Origin: Clostridium sp. CAG:1013
Lineage (GTDB): Bacteria > Bacillota > Clostridia > Oscillospirales > Acutalibacteraceae
NCBI GenBank assembly: GCA_000432995.1
Contig: HF972608.1
Location: forward strand, 13,540-28,571
DNA length: 15,032 bases
Direction: 5' to 3'
This document shows positions 8,140 to 14,909 of the stretch, in pieces. The notes below the pieces were generated by a model. The model did not search any database. It had not been told where the DNA came from and saw only the letters and a list, made by a program, of their open reading frames with translations. Position numbers and translations under genes: made by a program. How positions within the stretch are numbered: position 1 is the first letter of the stretch; each line of letters begins with the position of its first letter.

Positions 8140-8160
8140 ACGCAAATTTTTCCCTTGCGT
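8140..8160. promoter_or_regulatory. Possible operator: inverted repeat over the GH43 -35 box
   Basis: ACGCAA (8140-8145) and TTGCGT (8155-8160) form perfect 6-base inverted arms separated by nine AT-rich bases. The right arm coincides with the proposed -35 hexamer, so a dimeric repressor bound here would block the promoter. The dyad is seen directly; the operator role and the regulator are inferred, and no regulator gene lies in the window. Confidence 0.35.
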
Positions 8161-8183
8161 GCGCTTCCGGTTTTGGGTATGAT
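8155..8183 (+). promoter_or_regulatory. Probable promoter of the GH43 gene
   Basis: TTGCGT (8155-8160) and TATGAT (8178-8183, five of six matches to TATAAT) are separated by 17 bases. They lie between a strong terminator and the GH43 ribosome binding site AGGGAGG (8199-8205). The position after a terminator makes a promoter necessary here, which raises confidence despite the imperfect -35. Confidence 0.6.
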
Positions 8184-8213
8184 GGAAATAGAAATTTTAG
8201 GGAGGAATGTGCT

Positions 8214-9746
8214 ATGAAATACCGCAATCCGTTGCTTCCCGGCTTTTACCCGGACCCCAGTGTTTGCCGGGTGGGGGAGGACTATTACCTGGTCAACAGC
8301 TCTTTTGAGTTCTTCCCCGGAGTGCCTCTGTGGCACAGCCGTGATATGGTGAACTGGGAGTCTCTGGGCTATGTGCTCACTCGCCGCAGTCAGCTGGAAC
8401 TAGATGGTGCCCGAGTGTCCGGGGGAATTTTCGCCCCTACCATCCGCTTCCACAACGGAAAATATTACATGATCACCACCAACGTCACTCACGGTGGAAA
8501 CTTTGTGGTCACTGCCGACGATCCCAAGGGACCTTGGTCCGACCCGGTGTGGATCGACCAGGGCGGCATCGATCCCTCCCTGTTCTGGGACGAGGACGGA
8601 AAGGTCTACATGCAGCGCACCCATACGGATGACCAGGGTGTGCAGTGCATCGGACAGTTTGAGGTGGACCTGGAAACAGGCAAGGTGCTGTCTGAAGTGC
8701 GGCCTATCTGGTACGGCACCGGCGGCAAGTGCCCTGAAGGTCCCCATATCTACAAGATCTTTGGCAAATACTACCTGATGATCGCCGAAGGCGGCACGGA
8801 GTACGGTCACATGGAGACCATTGCCCGCAGCGACTCTATCTGGGGTCCCTTTGAAAGCTGCCCCCGCAATCCCATCCTGACCCACCGTAACCTGAATCCC
8901 CGGAATGGAGAAGCTCAGGCTCTGGGACATGCCGACCTGGTGGAGGACGGAAAGAGCAACTGGTGGATGGTGTTCCACGGCATCCGTCCCTCTCAGTTCA
9001 TGCTTCACCACATGGGACGTGAGACCATGCTGGCCCCTGTCACTTGGGATGAGGAAGGCTGGCCTGTGGTGGGCGAAGGCAAGCCCATCCAGTGGGAGAT
9101 GGAAGGCCCCGGCACGCCGGAGCAGACGCTTCCCGACGGCTACGCACTCCAGAACACTTTTGCTCAGGAAGAGGATTTCACCACTGCCAAGGAGCTTTCG
9201 CCCCTGTGGTCCTACCTGCGCAATCCCTATGAGGAAAACTACCAGCTGGGCCAGGGTCTGACCCTCACCGCAGGAAAAGACGATCTGGAGAGCCTTGGTT
9301 CTCCCACTTTCCTGGGGCGTCGGCAGCAGCATTTTGACGCCACCGTGAAAACGGTGATGGAGTTCGACCCCCAGAGCGAGCAGGCGGAAGCTGGCCTCAC
9401 TGTGTTCCACACCAAGGATCACCACTATGATCTGGTGGTCACTCTGAGAGAGGGAAAACGGGCGGCTTTCCTGCGCCGGCGCAGCGCCGATATGCTGGTG
9501 GAGTCCCAGCCTGTGTTTCTGCCGGAAGAGGGCAAGCTGACCCTCACCATCCAGGCGAGTCGTCTGGCCTTCGAGTTCTTCGTCCAGGCAGAGGGGGGAG
9601 AGCCTCAGTCCTTGGGGACAGCCTCCACGCAGCTCATTTCCACTGAGTGCATGATCTGCACCTTTACCGGATGCTTCTTTGGCATGTACTGCCAGGGAGA
9701 GCCCGGTGCTCAGGCTACATTTGAACAGTTCTCCTACCGGCCCTAA
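8214..9746 (+). CDS. GH43 family glycoside hydrolase (beta-xylosidase / alpha-L-arabinofuranosidase)
   Basis: This is an inverting glycosidase expected to release xylose or arabinose from hemicellulose-derived oligosaccharides. The N-terminal five-bladed propeller (about 1-310) has the three catalytic acids: D14 in GFYPDPS (general base), D120 in GIDPSLFWDEDG (pKa modulator) and E175 in PEGPHIYK (general acid). A beta-sandwich of the GH43 beta-xylosidase C-terminal type follows (about 320-510), ending in ATFEQFSYRP. Family length is usually 500-550, so 510 residues is complete. There is no signal peptide, so it probably acts on imported oligosaccharides in the cytoplasm. SGGIFAPTIRF and NPLLPGFYPDPS suit the beta-xylosidase/arabinofuranosidase subfamilies, but substrate cannot be told by eye. 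The gene stands alone, with its own promoter and no transporter, regulator or pentose genes beside it. ATG 8214 lies eight bases after AGGGAGG. Confidence 0.93.
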   Translation: MKYRNPLLPGFYPDPSVCRVGEDYYLVNSSFEFFPGVPLWHSRDMVNWESLGYVLTRRSQLELDGARVSGGIFAPTIRFHNGKYYMITTNVTHGGNFVVTADDPKGPWSDPVWIDQGGIDPSLFWDEDGKVYMQRTHTDDQGVQCIGQFEVDLETGKVLSEVRPIWYGTGGKCPEGPHIYKIFGKYYLMIAEGGTEYGHMETIARSDSIWGPFESCPRNPILTHRNLNPRNGEAQALGHADLVEDGKSNWWMVFHGIRPSQFMLHHMGRETMLAPVTWDEEGWPVVGEGKPIQWEMEGPGTPEQTLPDGYALQNTFAQEEDFTTAKELSPLWSYLRNPYEENYQLGQGLTLTAGKDDLESLGSPTFLGRRQQHFDATVKTVMEFDPQSEQAEAGLTVFHTKDHHYDLVVTLREGKRAAFLRRRSADMLVESQPVFLPEEGKLTLTIQASRLAFEFFVQAEGGEPQSLGTASTQLISTECMICTFTGCFFGMYCQGEPGAQATFEQFSYRP

Positions 9747-9772
9747 GCGTAAGCAGGCTGATATCGGGAGGC

Positions 9773-9808
9773 AGAAAAGGGAAGGAGCAAGGGCTTCTTC
9801 CCTTTTCT
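9773..9808 (+). terminator. Long hairpin after the GH43 gene, possible terminator
   Basis: AGAAAAGGGAAG (9773-9784) pairs perfectly with CTTCCCTTTTCT (9797-9808). Inner bases 9785-9788 can pair with 9793-9796 (one G-U), giving about 16 pairs around a 4-base loop. The T-rich run lies in the 3' arm, and the bases after it (AATAGG) are not a T-tract. This is unlike a textbook terminator, but the position between two transcription units supports the role. Confidence 0.6.
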
Positions 9809-9835
9809 AATAGGTGACAATAGGGGGAAATTCCC

Positions 9836-9864
9836 TTTACCCCGAAAGTCGTTTGTGCTATAAT
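9836..9864 (+). promoter_or_regulatory. Promoter of the ruvCAB operon
   Basis: TTTACC (9836-9841) is 17 bases from a perfect TATAAT (9859-9864) carrying the extended -10 TG, as TGCTATAAT. It is 33 bases before the ruvC start and after the GH43 hairpin. A 5-base dyad, GGGAA and TTCCC (9825-9835), lies just upstream. The spacer between the hexamers contains a LexA-box-like sequence (9843-9855). Confidence 0.75.
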
Positions 9865-9896
9865 AATACGGATATTCTATCGGGGAGGGGAGAACT

Positions 9897-10421
9897 TTGC
9901 GGATCCTTGGGATCGATCCTGGTTACGCCATTGTGGGCTACGGAGTCATTGAAACCAGCGGCGGCAGATACCGGCCTTTGGAATACGGCGCCATCACCAC
10001 GGCAGCCGGGGCGGATTTCGGCCTGCGGCTGGAGGAGATCTACCAGGGTATGAACGAGATCCTCACAAGGCTCTCTCCTCAAGCTGCCTCCGTGGAAAAG
10101 CTGTACTTTACCAACAACAAGACCACAGGTATCGGAGTGGCGGAGGCCAGAGGGGTCATCCTGCTGGCGCTGGCCCAGGCGGGGATCCCCTTGTACGAGT
10201 ACACCCCCATGCAGGTAAAGCAGGCGGTCACCGGTTACGGAAAGGCTTTGAAGCCCCAGGTCCAAGAGATGACCCGGCGGCTGTTGTGCCTGGAAAAGGT
10301 GCCCAAGCCTGACGACACCGCTGACGCCCTGGCCTTGGCGATCTGTCACGGACAGGCGGCAGGCTCGCCCTTACGGCGGGTGCTGCTGCAAAGGGGCCAC
10401 AAGCCGGATCAGGTGATCTGA
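9897..10421 (+). CDS. ruvC: Crossover junction endodeoxyribonuclease RuvC
   Basis: RuvC is a dimeric, Mg-dependent nuclease that cuts Holliday junctions symmetrically to finish homologous recombination and repair. The 174 residues match family length. The four acidic catalytic residues are visible: D7 in ILGIDPG, E67 in SVEKLYF, and D140 and D143 in DDTADALALAI. The FTNNKTTGIGVAEARGVILLA helix region is also typical. The start is TTG 9897, because the conserved RILGIDPG must sit at the very N-terminus and purine-rich GGGGAGGGGAG (9882-9892) lies just upstream. It is the first gene of ruvC-ruvA-ruvB, 31 bases before ruvA. If the LexA-like site in its promoter is real, the operon would be DNA-damage inducible. 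Confidence 0.97.
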   Translation: MRILGIDPGYAIVGYGVIETSGGRYRPLEYGAITTAAGADFGLRLEEIYQGMNEILTRLSPQAASVEKLYFTNNKTTGIGVAEARGVILLALAQAGIPLYEYTPMQVKQAVTGYGKALKPQVQEMTRRLLCLEKVPKPDDTADALALAICHGQAAGSPLRRVLLQRGHKPDQVI

Positions 10422-10452
10422 GCTCGGCTATAAAACGGGAAGGAGATATCCC

Positions 10453-11058
10453 ATGATATACAGCGTCACAGGAACTTTAGTAGTTACCGAGCCGGGAGCG
10501 GCAGTAGTGGATGTGGGAGGCGTAGCCTTTCGGTGCATGACCTCCATGAACACCTTGCGCAGTCTCCCTAAAATCTCGGAAAAGACCACGTTATACACGT
10601 ATCTGAACGTTCGGGAGGACGCCCTGGATCTGTTCGGTTTTGCCACTAAGGGGGAACTTTCCTGCTTCAAGCTGCTGACGGCTATCAGCGGGGTAGGGCC
10701 CAAGGTTGGGCTGGCCATTTTGTCCCAGCTCACTCCGGAAGACGTGGCTCTTGCCGCCGCTGCGGGGGACGCCAAGCGTTTCACCAAGGCAAATGGCGTG
10801 GGACCGAAGCTGGCCCAGCGAATCGTGTTGGAGTTGAAAGATAAAGTGAAGGACTTGTCCGGCGGGGTGCCTTTGGAGGGTATGCCGGAGCCGGGCGGGC
10901 CTTCCGCTTCGGGGAACGCCGCCCAGGCAGTGGGTGCTTTGGTGACCTTGGGCTATTCCGCCAGCGAGGCCGCCGCCGCAGTGGGCAGGCTGGATTCTAC
11001 CCTGCCCACCGAGGAGCTGATCCGCCTGGCCTTGAAGGGCTTTGGCAGCGGCAAGTAA
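10453..11058 (+). CDS. ruvA: Holliday junction branch migration protein RuvA
   Basis: RuvA tetramers hold the four-way junction in an open square and load the RuvB motors. The 201 residues have an N-terminal OB-fold (about 1-63, beginning MIYSVTGTLV) and two helix-hairpin-helix motifs that grip the backbone, ISGVGPKVG (78-86) and NGVGPKLAQRI (114-124). A Gly/Pro/Ala-rich linker leads to the C-terminal three-helix domain that binds RuvB (about 150-201, with ALVTLGYSASEAAAAV). GGAAGGAG (10438-10445) lies seven bases before the ATG. The gene sits between ruvC and ruvB, with 38 bases to ruvB. Confidence 0.97.
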   Translation: MIYSVTGTLVVTEPGAAVVDVGGVAFRCMTSMNTLRSLPKISEKTTLYTYLNVREDALDLFGFATKGELSCFKLLTAISGVGPKVGLAILSQLTPEDVALAAAAGDAKRFTKANGVGPKLAQRIVLELKDKVKDLSGGVPLEGMPEPGGPSASGNAAQAVGALVTLGYSASEAAAAVGRLDSTLPTEELIRLALKGFGSGK

Positions 11059-11096
11059 CCACCCTGTAAAGTGAGATAACGAAAGGAGGAATCGTC

Positions 11097-12185
11097 ATGC
11101 CTGTGGAGCCTTACGGCGGGAAAACGGATTGGGACGACGACCTGGACTTTGAAAACCGCATGATGGAGCCGGGCTACACTCCAGAGGACCAGGCAGTGGA
11201 GAATCCTCTGCGTCCCCGGACCTTTTCCGAATATGTGGGTCAGGACAAGGTCAAGGAGAACTTAAAGATCTACATCGAGGCCGCCAAGAGCCGGAAAGAG
11301 TCCTTGGATCACGTGCTGCTTTACGGTCCTCCTGGTCTGGGCAAGACCACGTTGGCGGGGATCGTGGCCAACGAGCTGGGAGTGAACCTGCGGATCACCA
11401 GTGGCCCGGCTATTGAGAAGCCGGGGGATCTGGCGGCTCTGCTCACCAACCTGAGTCCGGGGGACGTGCTGTTCATCGACGAGGTCCATCGTCTGCCCCG
11501 CACCGTGGAAGAGATTCTTTACCCGGCCATGGAGGACTTCGCTCTGGATATCATCACCGGCAAAGGACAGATGGCAGCTTCCTATCATCTGCCTCTGCCC
11601 AAGTTTACCTTGGTGGGGGCCACTACTCGAGCCGGACAGCTTTCCGCTCCTCTGCGGGACCGGTTTGGTGTGGTGCTGCGGTTGGAGCTTTACTCTCCCC
11701 AGGAGCTGGGGAAGATCGTGGCCCGCAGCGCCGGAATCCTGCGGGCTCAGATCGATGCGGACGCCGCCTTGGAGATCGCGTCCCGTTCCCGGGGCACCCC
11801 TCGAATTGCCAATCGGCTTTTGAAGCGAGTCCGGGATTTCGCTGAGGTGATGAGCGGCGGAGTCATCACCCTGAACACCGCCAAGATAGCCTTGGACCGG
11901 ATGGAGATCGACGAACTGGGCCTGGATGCCAGCGACCGGAATATGCTCCGGGCCATTATCGAGAATTACAACGGCGGCCCTGTGGGTTTGGAGACCTTGG
12001 CCGCGGTCATCGGGGAGGAAGCCGTCACCATCGAGGACGTGAACGAGCCTTACCTGATGCAGATCGGATTCCTTACCCGTACGCCTCGGGGACGCTGTGC
12101 CACGGCAGCGGCGTACCTGCACTTGGGATTCCCGGTGCCCGGCAGATTGCGGGACGAGGATCAGCTCACCCTGAACGGGGAATGA
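11097..12185 (+). CDS. ruvB: Holliday junction branch migration DNA helicase RuvB
   Basis: RuvB is the hexameric AAA+ motor that pulls DNA through the RuvA-bound junction. Seen in order are Walker A GPPGLGKTT (77-85, K83), Walker B FIDEVHR (126-132), sensor 1 GATTRAG (174-180), the arginine-containing PLRDRFG segment (185-191) and the winged-helix DNA-binding domain with RTPRGR (328-333). The 362 residues exceed the usual 330-345. The excess is an acidic N-terminal leader (about residues 1-33) before the conserved LRPRTFSEYVGQ. I keep ATG 11097 because a strong AAAGGAGG (11082-11089) sits seven bases upstream, while the internal ATGs at 11160 and 11163 have no comparable site. It is the last ruv gene, 36 bases before the methyltransferase. 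Confidence 0.97.
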   Translation: MPVEPYGGKTDWDDDLDFENRMMEPGYTPEDQAVENPLRPRTFSEYVGQDKVKENLKIYIEAAKSRKESLDHVLLYGPPGLGKTTLAGIVANELGVNLRITSGPAIEKPGDLAALLTNLSPGDVLFIDEVHRLPRTVEEILYPAMEDFALDIITGKGQMAASYHLPLPKFTLVGATTRAGQLSAPLRDRFGVVLRLELYSPQELGKIVARSAGILRAQIDADAALEIASRSRGTPRIANRLLKRVRDFAEVMSGGVITLNTAKIALDRMEIDELGLDASDRNMLRAIIENYNGGPVGLETLAAVIGEEAVTIEDVNEPYLMQIGFLTRTPRGRCATAAAYLHLGFPVPGRLRDEDQLTLNGE

Positions 12186-12221
12186 ATAGAAACGTAGTAC
12201 AGAAAAGAAAGGCGGAGAGCC

Positions 12222-13097
12222 ATGCGTACGGCACAATGGCAGGACTATGAGCTCATCGATACCCTGGAAGGGGAGCGTTTGGAACGGTGGGGGGACATCC
12301 TTCTGATCCGGCCGGACCCTCAGATCATTTGGTCGGGGGAAAGGGCCGATCCCCGGTGGGGAAAAGCCCATGCTCGATATCAGCGGTCCAGTTCCGGTGG
12401 AGGCAAGTGGACGGAATTCCAAAAGGTTCCCCCTGTGTGGAAGATTCAGTGGGAGGGCCTTACTTTCCGGCTTAAGACTATGGGCTTTAAACATACGGGT
12501 ATTTTCCCGGAGCAGGCGGTGAACTGGAAGTTCGCCATGGAGAAGATCCGCAATGCAAACCGTTCTCCGGAGGACCCGGTGCGGGTGCTGAACTTGTTCG
12601 GCTATACCGGTGCCGCCACACTGGCCTGCATGAAGGCCGGGGCTGTGGTAACCCACGTGGACGCCAGCAAGGGAATGGTCCAGTGGGCCAAGGAGAACGC
12701 TCAGGCAAGCGGTCTGGCGGACCGTCCGGTGCGGTGGCTGGTGGACGACTGCGTGAAGTTTGTCCAGCGGGAGCAGCGCCGGGGCCGCACTTACGACGGT
12801 ATCATTATGGACCCGCCCTCCTATGGTCGGGGACCTGGGGGCGAGGTGTGGAAGCTGGAAGAGCAGCTCTATGGGCTTATCGATATGTGCCTGCCCATTT
12901 TGAGCGAGAAACCCCTGTTCTTCATTTTGAACTCCTACACCACTGGGCTTTCCCCCTCGGTGATGGAATACCTGTTGGGGGTGCTCTTGCAGAAGCGCTT
13001 CGGCGGCAAGATCAGCTCCGACGAGATCGGTTTGCCGGTTACCAGCACAGGGCTTACCCTTCCCTGCGGCAGCACCGCTATTTGGGAGAGCAAGTAA
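12222..13097 (+). CDS. Class I SAM-dependent methyltransferase, RlmI-like, probable rRNA methyltransferase
   Basis: The 291 residues contain a Rossmann-fold methyltransferase domain. SAM-binding motif I is NLFGYTGAATLACMKAGA (from N124), the acidic end of strand 2 is VTHVDASKG, and motif IV is DPPSYG (197-202). The C-terminus has a LPCGSTAIWE segment. This pattern fits the RlmI/RlmK-like group (COG1092-type), whose known members make 5-methylcytosine or 7-methylguanine in 23S rRNA. The N-terminal PUA domain of E. coli RlmI is absent; instead about 100 residues of beta-rich sequence precede motif I. The target is therefore unknown and I give no symbol. The start is ATG 12222, with AAAGG (12208-12212) and CGGAG upstream. 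It follows ruvB by 36 bases and is probably cotranscribed, though it has no evident role in recombination. Confidence 0.85.
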   Translation: MRTAQWQDYELIDTLEGERLERWGDILLIRPDPQIIWSGERADPRWGKAHARYQRSSSGGGKWTEFQKVPPVWKIQWEGLTFRLKTMGFKHTGIFPEQAVNWKFAMEKIRNANRSPEDPVRVLNLFGYTGAATLACMKAGAVVTHVDASKGMVQWAKENAQASGLADRPVRWLVDDCVKFVQREQRRGRTYDGIIMDPPSYGRGPGGEVWKLEEQLYGLIDMCLPILSEKPLFFILNSYTTGLSPSVMEYLLGVLLQKRFGGKISSDEIGLPVTSTGLTLPCGSTAIWESK

Positions 13098-13159
13098 GGC
13101 GGGAGATACCCGGCTGATCATTTTTTCGGTAAGAATTCTTAATTAAAAGGTGATTTTTC
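13098..13159. other. AT-rich spacer with palindromes before ecfA1
   Basis: This 62-base gap changes sharply from GC-rich to AT-rich. It holds a T6 run (13121-13126), a perfect 12-base palindrome TAAGAATTCTTA (13130-13141) and an overlapping TTAATTAA (13139-13146), directly before the AAAGGTGA ribosome binding site. A weak 4-bp hairpin (13100-13112) precedes the T-run. It may mark the boundary between the ruv and ecf units, but I cannot identify a convincing -35/-10 pair. Confidence 0.4.
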
Positions 13160-14011
13160 ATGTCCTTTATTCAGACCCAGCAAGTGCGTTTTTCCTATGA
13201 TGCCGAAACAGTGGACGCCAGAGAGGTGCTCCACGGCGTGGACCTCTCCATCGAAGAGGGGGAGTTCGTGGCTCTGCTGGGGCATAATGGCTGTGGGAAA
13301 TCTACTATGGCTAAACTGTTCAACGGGATGCTGATCCCCACTGCGGGAAAAGTGCTGGTAGGCGGCATTGATACCAGCGTGGAGGAGACTCAGCTGGACG
13401 TTCGCCGTCAGGTGGGCCTGGTGCTGCAAAATCCCGACAACCAGTTGGTAGCGGGCGTAGTGGAAGAGGACGTAGCCTTTGGCCCGGAGAACCTGGGCGT
13501 CCCGCCGGAGGAGATCCGCCGCCGGGTGGATGAGGCATTGAAAGCCGTGGACATGTACGAGTACCGGGAGCATGCCCCCCATAAGCTGTCCGGCGGACAG
13601 AAGCAGCGGGTGGCCATCGCGGGGATCATCGCCATGGAGACCAAGTGCATCGTCCTGGACGAGCCCACCGCCATGCTGGACCCTCGAGGCCGGGCAGAAG
13701 TAATGGAGACCATCCAGCGGCTGAACCGAGAGAAGGGCATCACCATCGTGCTCATCACCCACTATATGGACGAAGCGGTCCAAGCGGGCCGAGTGGTAGT
13801 GATGGACGAGGGGAACGTTCTGCGGGACGGTACTCCCCGGGAGGTGTTCTCCGATGTGGAGTTCTTAAAGCGCCATGATCTGGACGTGCCCCAGGCCACG
13901 GAGCTTGCCTACCGGCTCTCCGCAGCGGGGATCAAGCTGCCGGAGATGCCCTTGAGCGTAGAGGAGTGCGTAAAGATGTTCCGACGCTACCTGCGTATGG
14001 GGACTCATTGA
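13160..14011 (+). CDS. ecfA1: ECF transporter energy-coupling ATPase EcfA1
   Basis: This is one of two ABC ATPases that, with membrane protein EcfT, power substrate-binding S-components importing vitamins or metal ions. The 283 residues show Walker A GHNGCGKST (41-49, K47), the EcfA1-type Q-loop QNPDNQLV, signature LSGGQKQR (143-150), Walker B IVLDEPTAMLDP (D167, E168) and switch histidine H201 in ITHYMDE. The C-terminal extension after about residue 225 is typical of ECF ATPases. The QNPDNQ form, together with gene order, separates it from EcfA2. ATG 13160 lies after AAAGGTGA (13147-13153). ecfA2 begins 31 bases downstream and ecfT follows. No S-component gene is visible, as expected for a shared group II module. 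Confidence 0.95.
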   Translation: MSFIQTQQVRFSYDAETVDAREVLHGVDLSIEEGEFVALLGHNGCGKSTMAKLFNGMLIPTAGKVLVGGIDTSVEETQLDVRRQVGLVLQNPDNQLVAGVVEEDVAFGPENLGVPPEEIRRRVDEALKAVDMYEYREHAPHKLSGGQKQRVAIAGIIAMETKCIVLDEPTAMLDPRGRAEVMETIQRLNREKGITIVLITHYMDEAVQAGRVVVMDEGNVLRDGTPREVFSDVEFLKRHDLDVPQATELAYRLSAAGIKLPEMPLSVEECVKMFRRYLRMGTH

Positions 14012-14042
14012 AAACAGCGGGAAAGGAAAGGGGAAACGAGTT

Positions 14043-14909
14043 TTGGCAATTCTAGAAACCAAGGAGCTGGTCTATCGGTACAGCCCCGGCACACCCTTTG
14101 AAAAGACCGCTGTAGACCAGGTGTCTATCCAGGTAGAGAAAGGGGAGTTCTTGGGAGTCATCGGCCATACGGGCAGCGGCAAGTCCACCTTGATCCAAAT
14201 GCTCAACGGCCTTTTGCGGCCCACCTCCGGTCAGGTGTTGCTGGACGGGAAGGACATCTGGGCCGAGCCCAAGAAGATCCGACAGGTGCGCTTCAAGGTG
14301 GGCATGGTGTTCCAGTACCCGGAATACCAGCTCTTCGAGGAGACGGTGCTGAAGGACATCATGTTCGGCCCGAAAAACAAGGGGCTGTCCGATCAGGAAG
14401 CGGAGGAGCGGGCCCGGGAAGCGGCCCATTTCACCGGCTTGAAGGCGGAACTGCTGGAAAAATCTCCCTTTGAGCTTTCCGGCGGCGAGAAACGCCGGGC
14501 GGCTATCGCCGGCGTCATCGCCATGGACCCGGATGTGCTGATCCTGGACGAGCCCACCGCGGGCTTGGACCCTCGGGGCCGTGACGTGCTGCTGGCTCAG
14601 ATCACCCAGTACCATAAAGCCAGAGGAAATACGGTGCTGCTAGTTTCCCACAGCATGGAGGACATTGGCCGCACCGCCGACCGGATCCTGGTGATGAACC
14701 GCAGTCACGCCGCCATGCTGGATACCACGAAAAACGTGTTTGCCCGGGGTCCGGAACTGGAAGCCATGGGACTGCGGGTGCCTCAGATCACCAAGATCTT
14801 GCAGGAGCTGAAAAAGCTGGGCCTGCCCGTGGACGATTCCACCCTGACGGTGGACGACGCCCTGCACCAGCTCATCCCCATTTTAAAGCGGAAGGAGGAG
14901 CTGCGATGA
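14043..14909 (+). CDS. ecfA2: ECF transporter energy-coupling ATPase EcfA2
   Basis: This is the second ATPase of the shared ECF module, forming a heterodimer with EcfA1. The 288 residues show Walker A GHTGSGKST (41-49, K47), the EcfA2-type Q-loop FQYPEYQLFEETV, signature LSGGEKRR (145-152), Walker B LILDEPTAGLDP (D169, E170) and switch histidine H203 in SHSMEDI. The C-terminal segment LGLPVDDSTLTVDDALHQL is characteristic of EcfA2. I take TTG 14043 as the start because family proteins begin a few residues before the E-L-V-Y-R-Y strand; the purine-rich stretch at 14021-14037 includes AAAGGGG (14028-14034). No in-frame ATG is near. The stop codon overlaps the ecfT start in ATGA, which points to translational coupling. 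Confidence 0.95.
   Translation: MAILETKELVYRYSPGTPFEKTAVDQVSIQVEKGEFLGVIGHTGSGKSTLIQMLNGLLRPTSGQVLLDGKDIWAEPKKIRQVRFKVGMVFQYPEYQLFEETVLKDIMFGPKNKGLSDQEAEERAREAAHFTGLKAELLEKSPFELSGGEKRRAAIAGVIAMDPDVLILDEPTAGLDPRGRDVLLAQITQYHKARGNTVLLVSHSMEDIGRTADRILVMNRSHAAMLDTTKNVFARGPELEAMGLRVPQITKILQELKKLGLPVDDSTLTVDDALHQLIPILKRKEELR

Noticed and set aside
10429..10434. TATAAA as a -10 element before ruvA
   Set aside because: No acceptable -35 lies 16-18 bases upstream, and the short gap suits an operon with ruvC.
11262..13121. Open frame of 619 codons on the - strand opposite ruvB and the methyltransferase
   Set aside because: It spans two certain + strand genes and the gap between them, with no domain or ribosome binding site. 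It is explained by codon bias.
13100..13126. Intrinsic terminator after the methyltransferase gene
   Set aside because: The stem is only four pairs and eight bases separate it from the T6 run; too weak to call.
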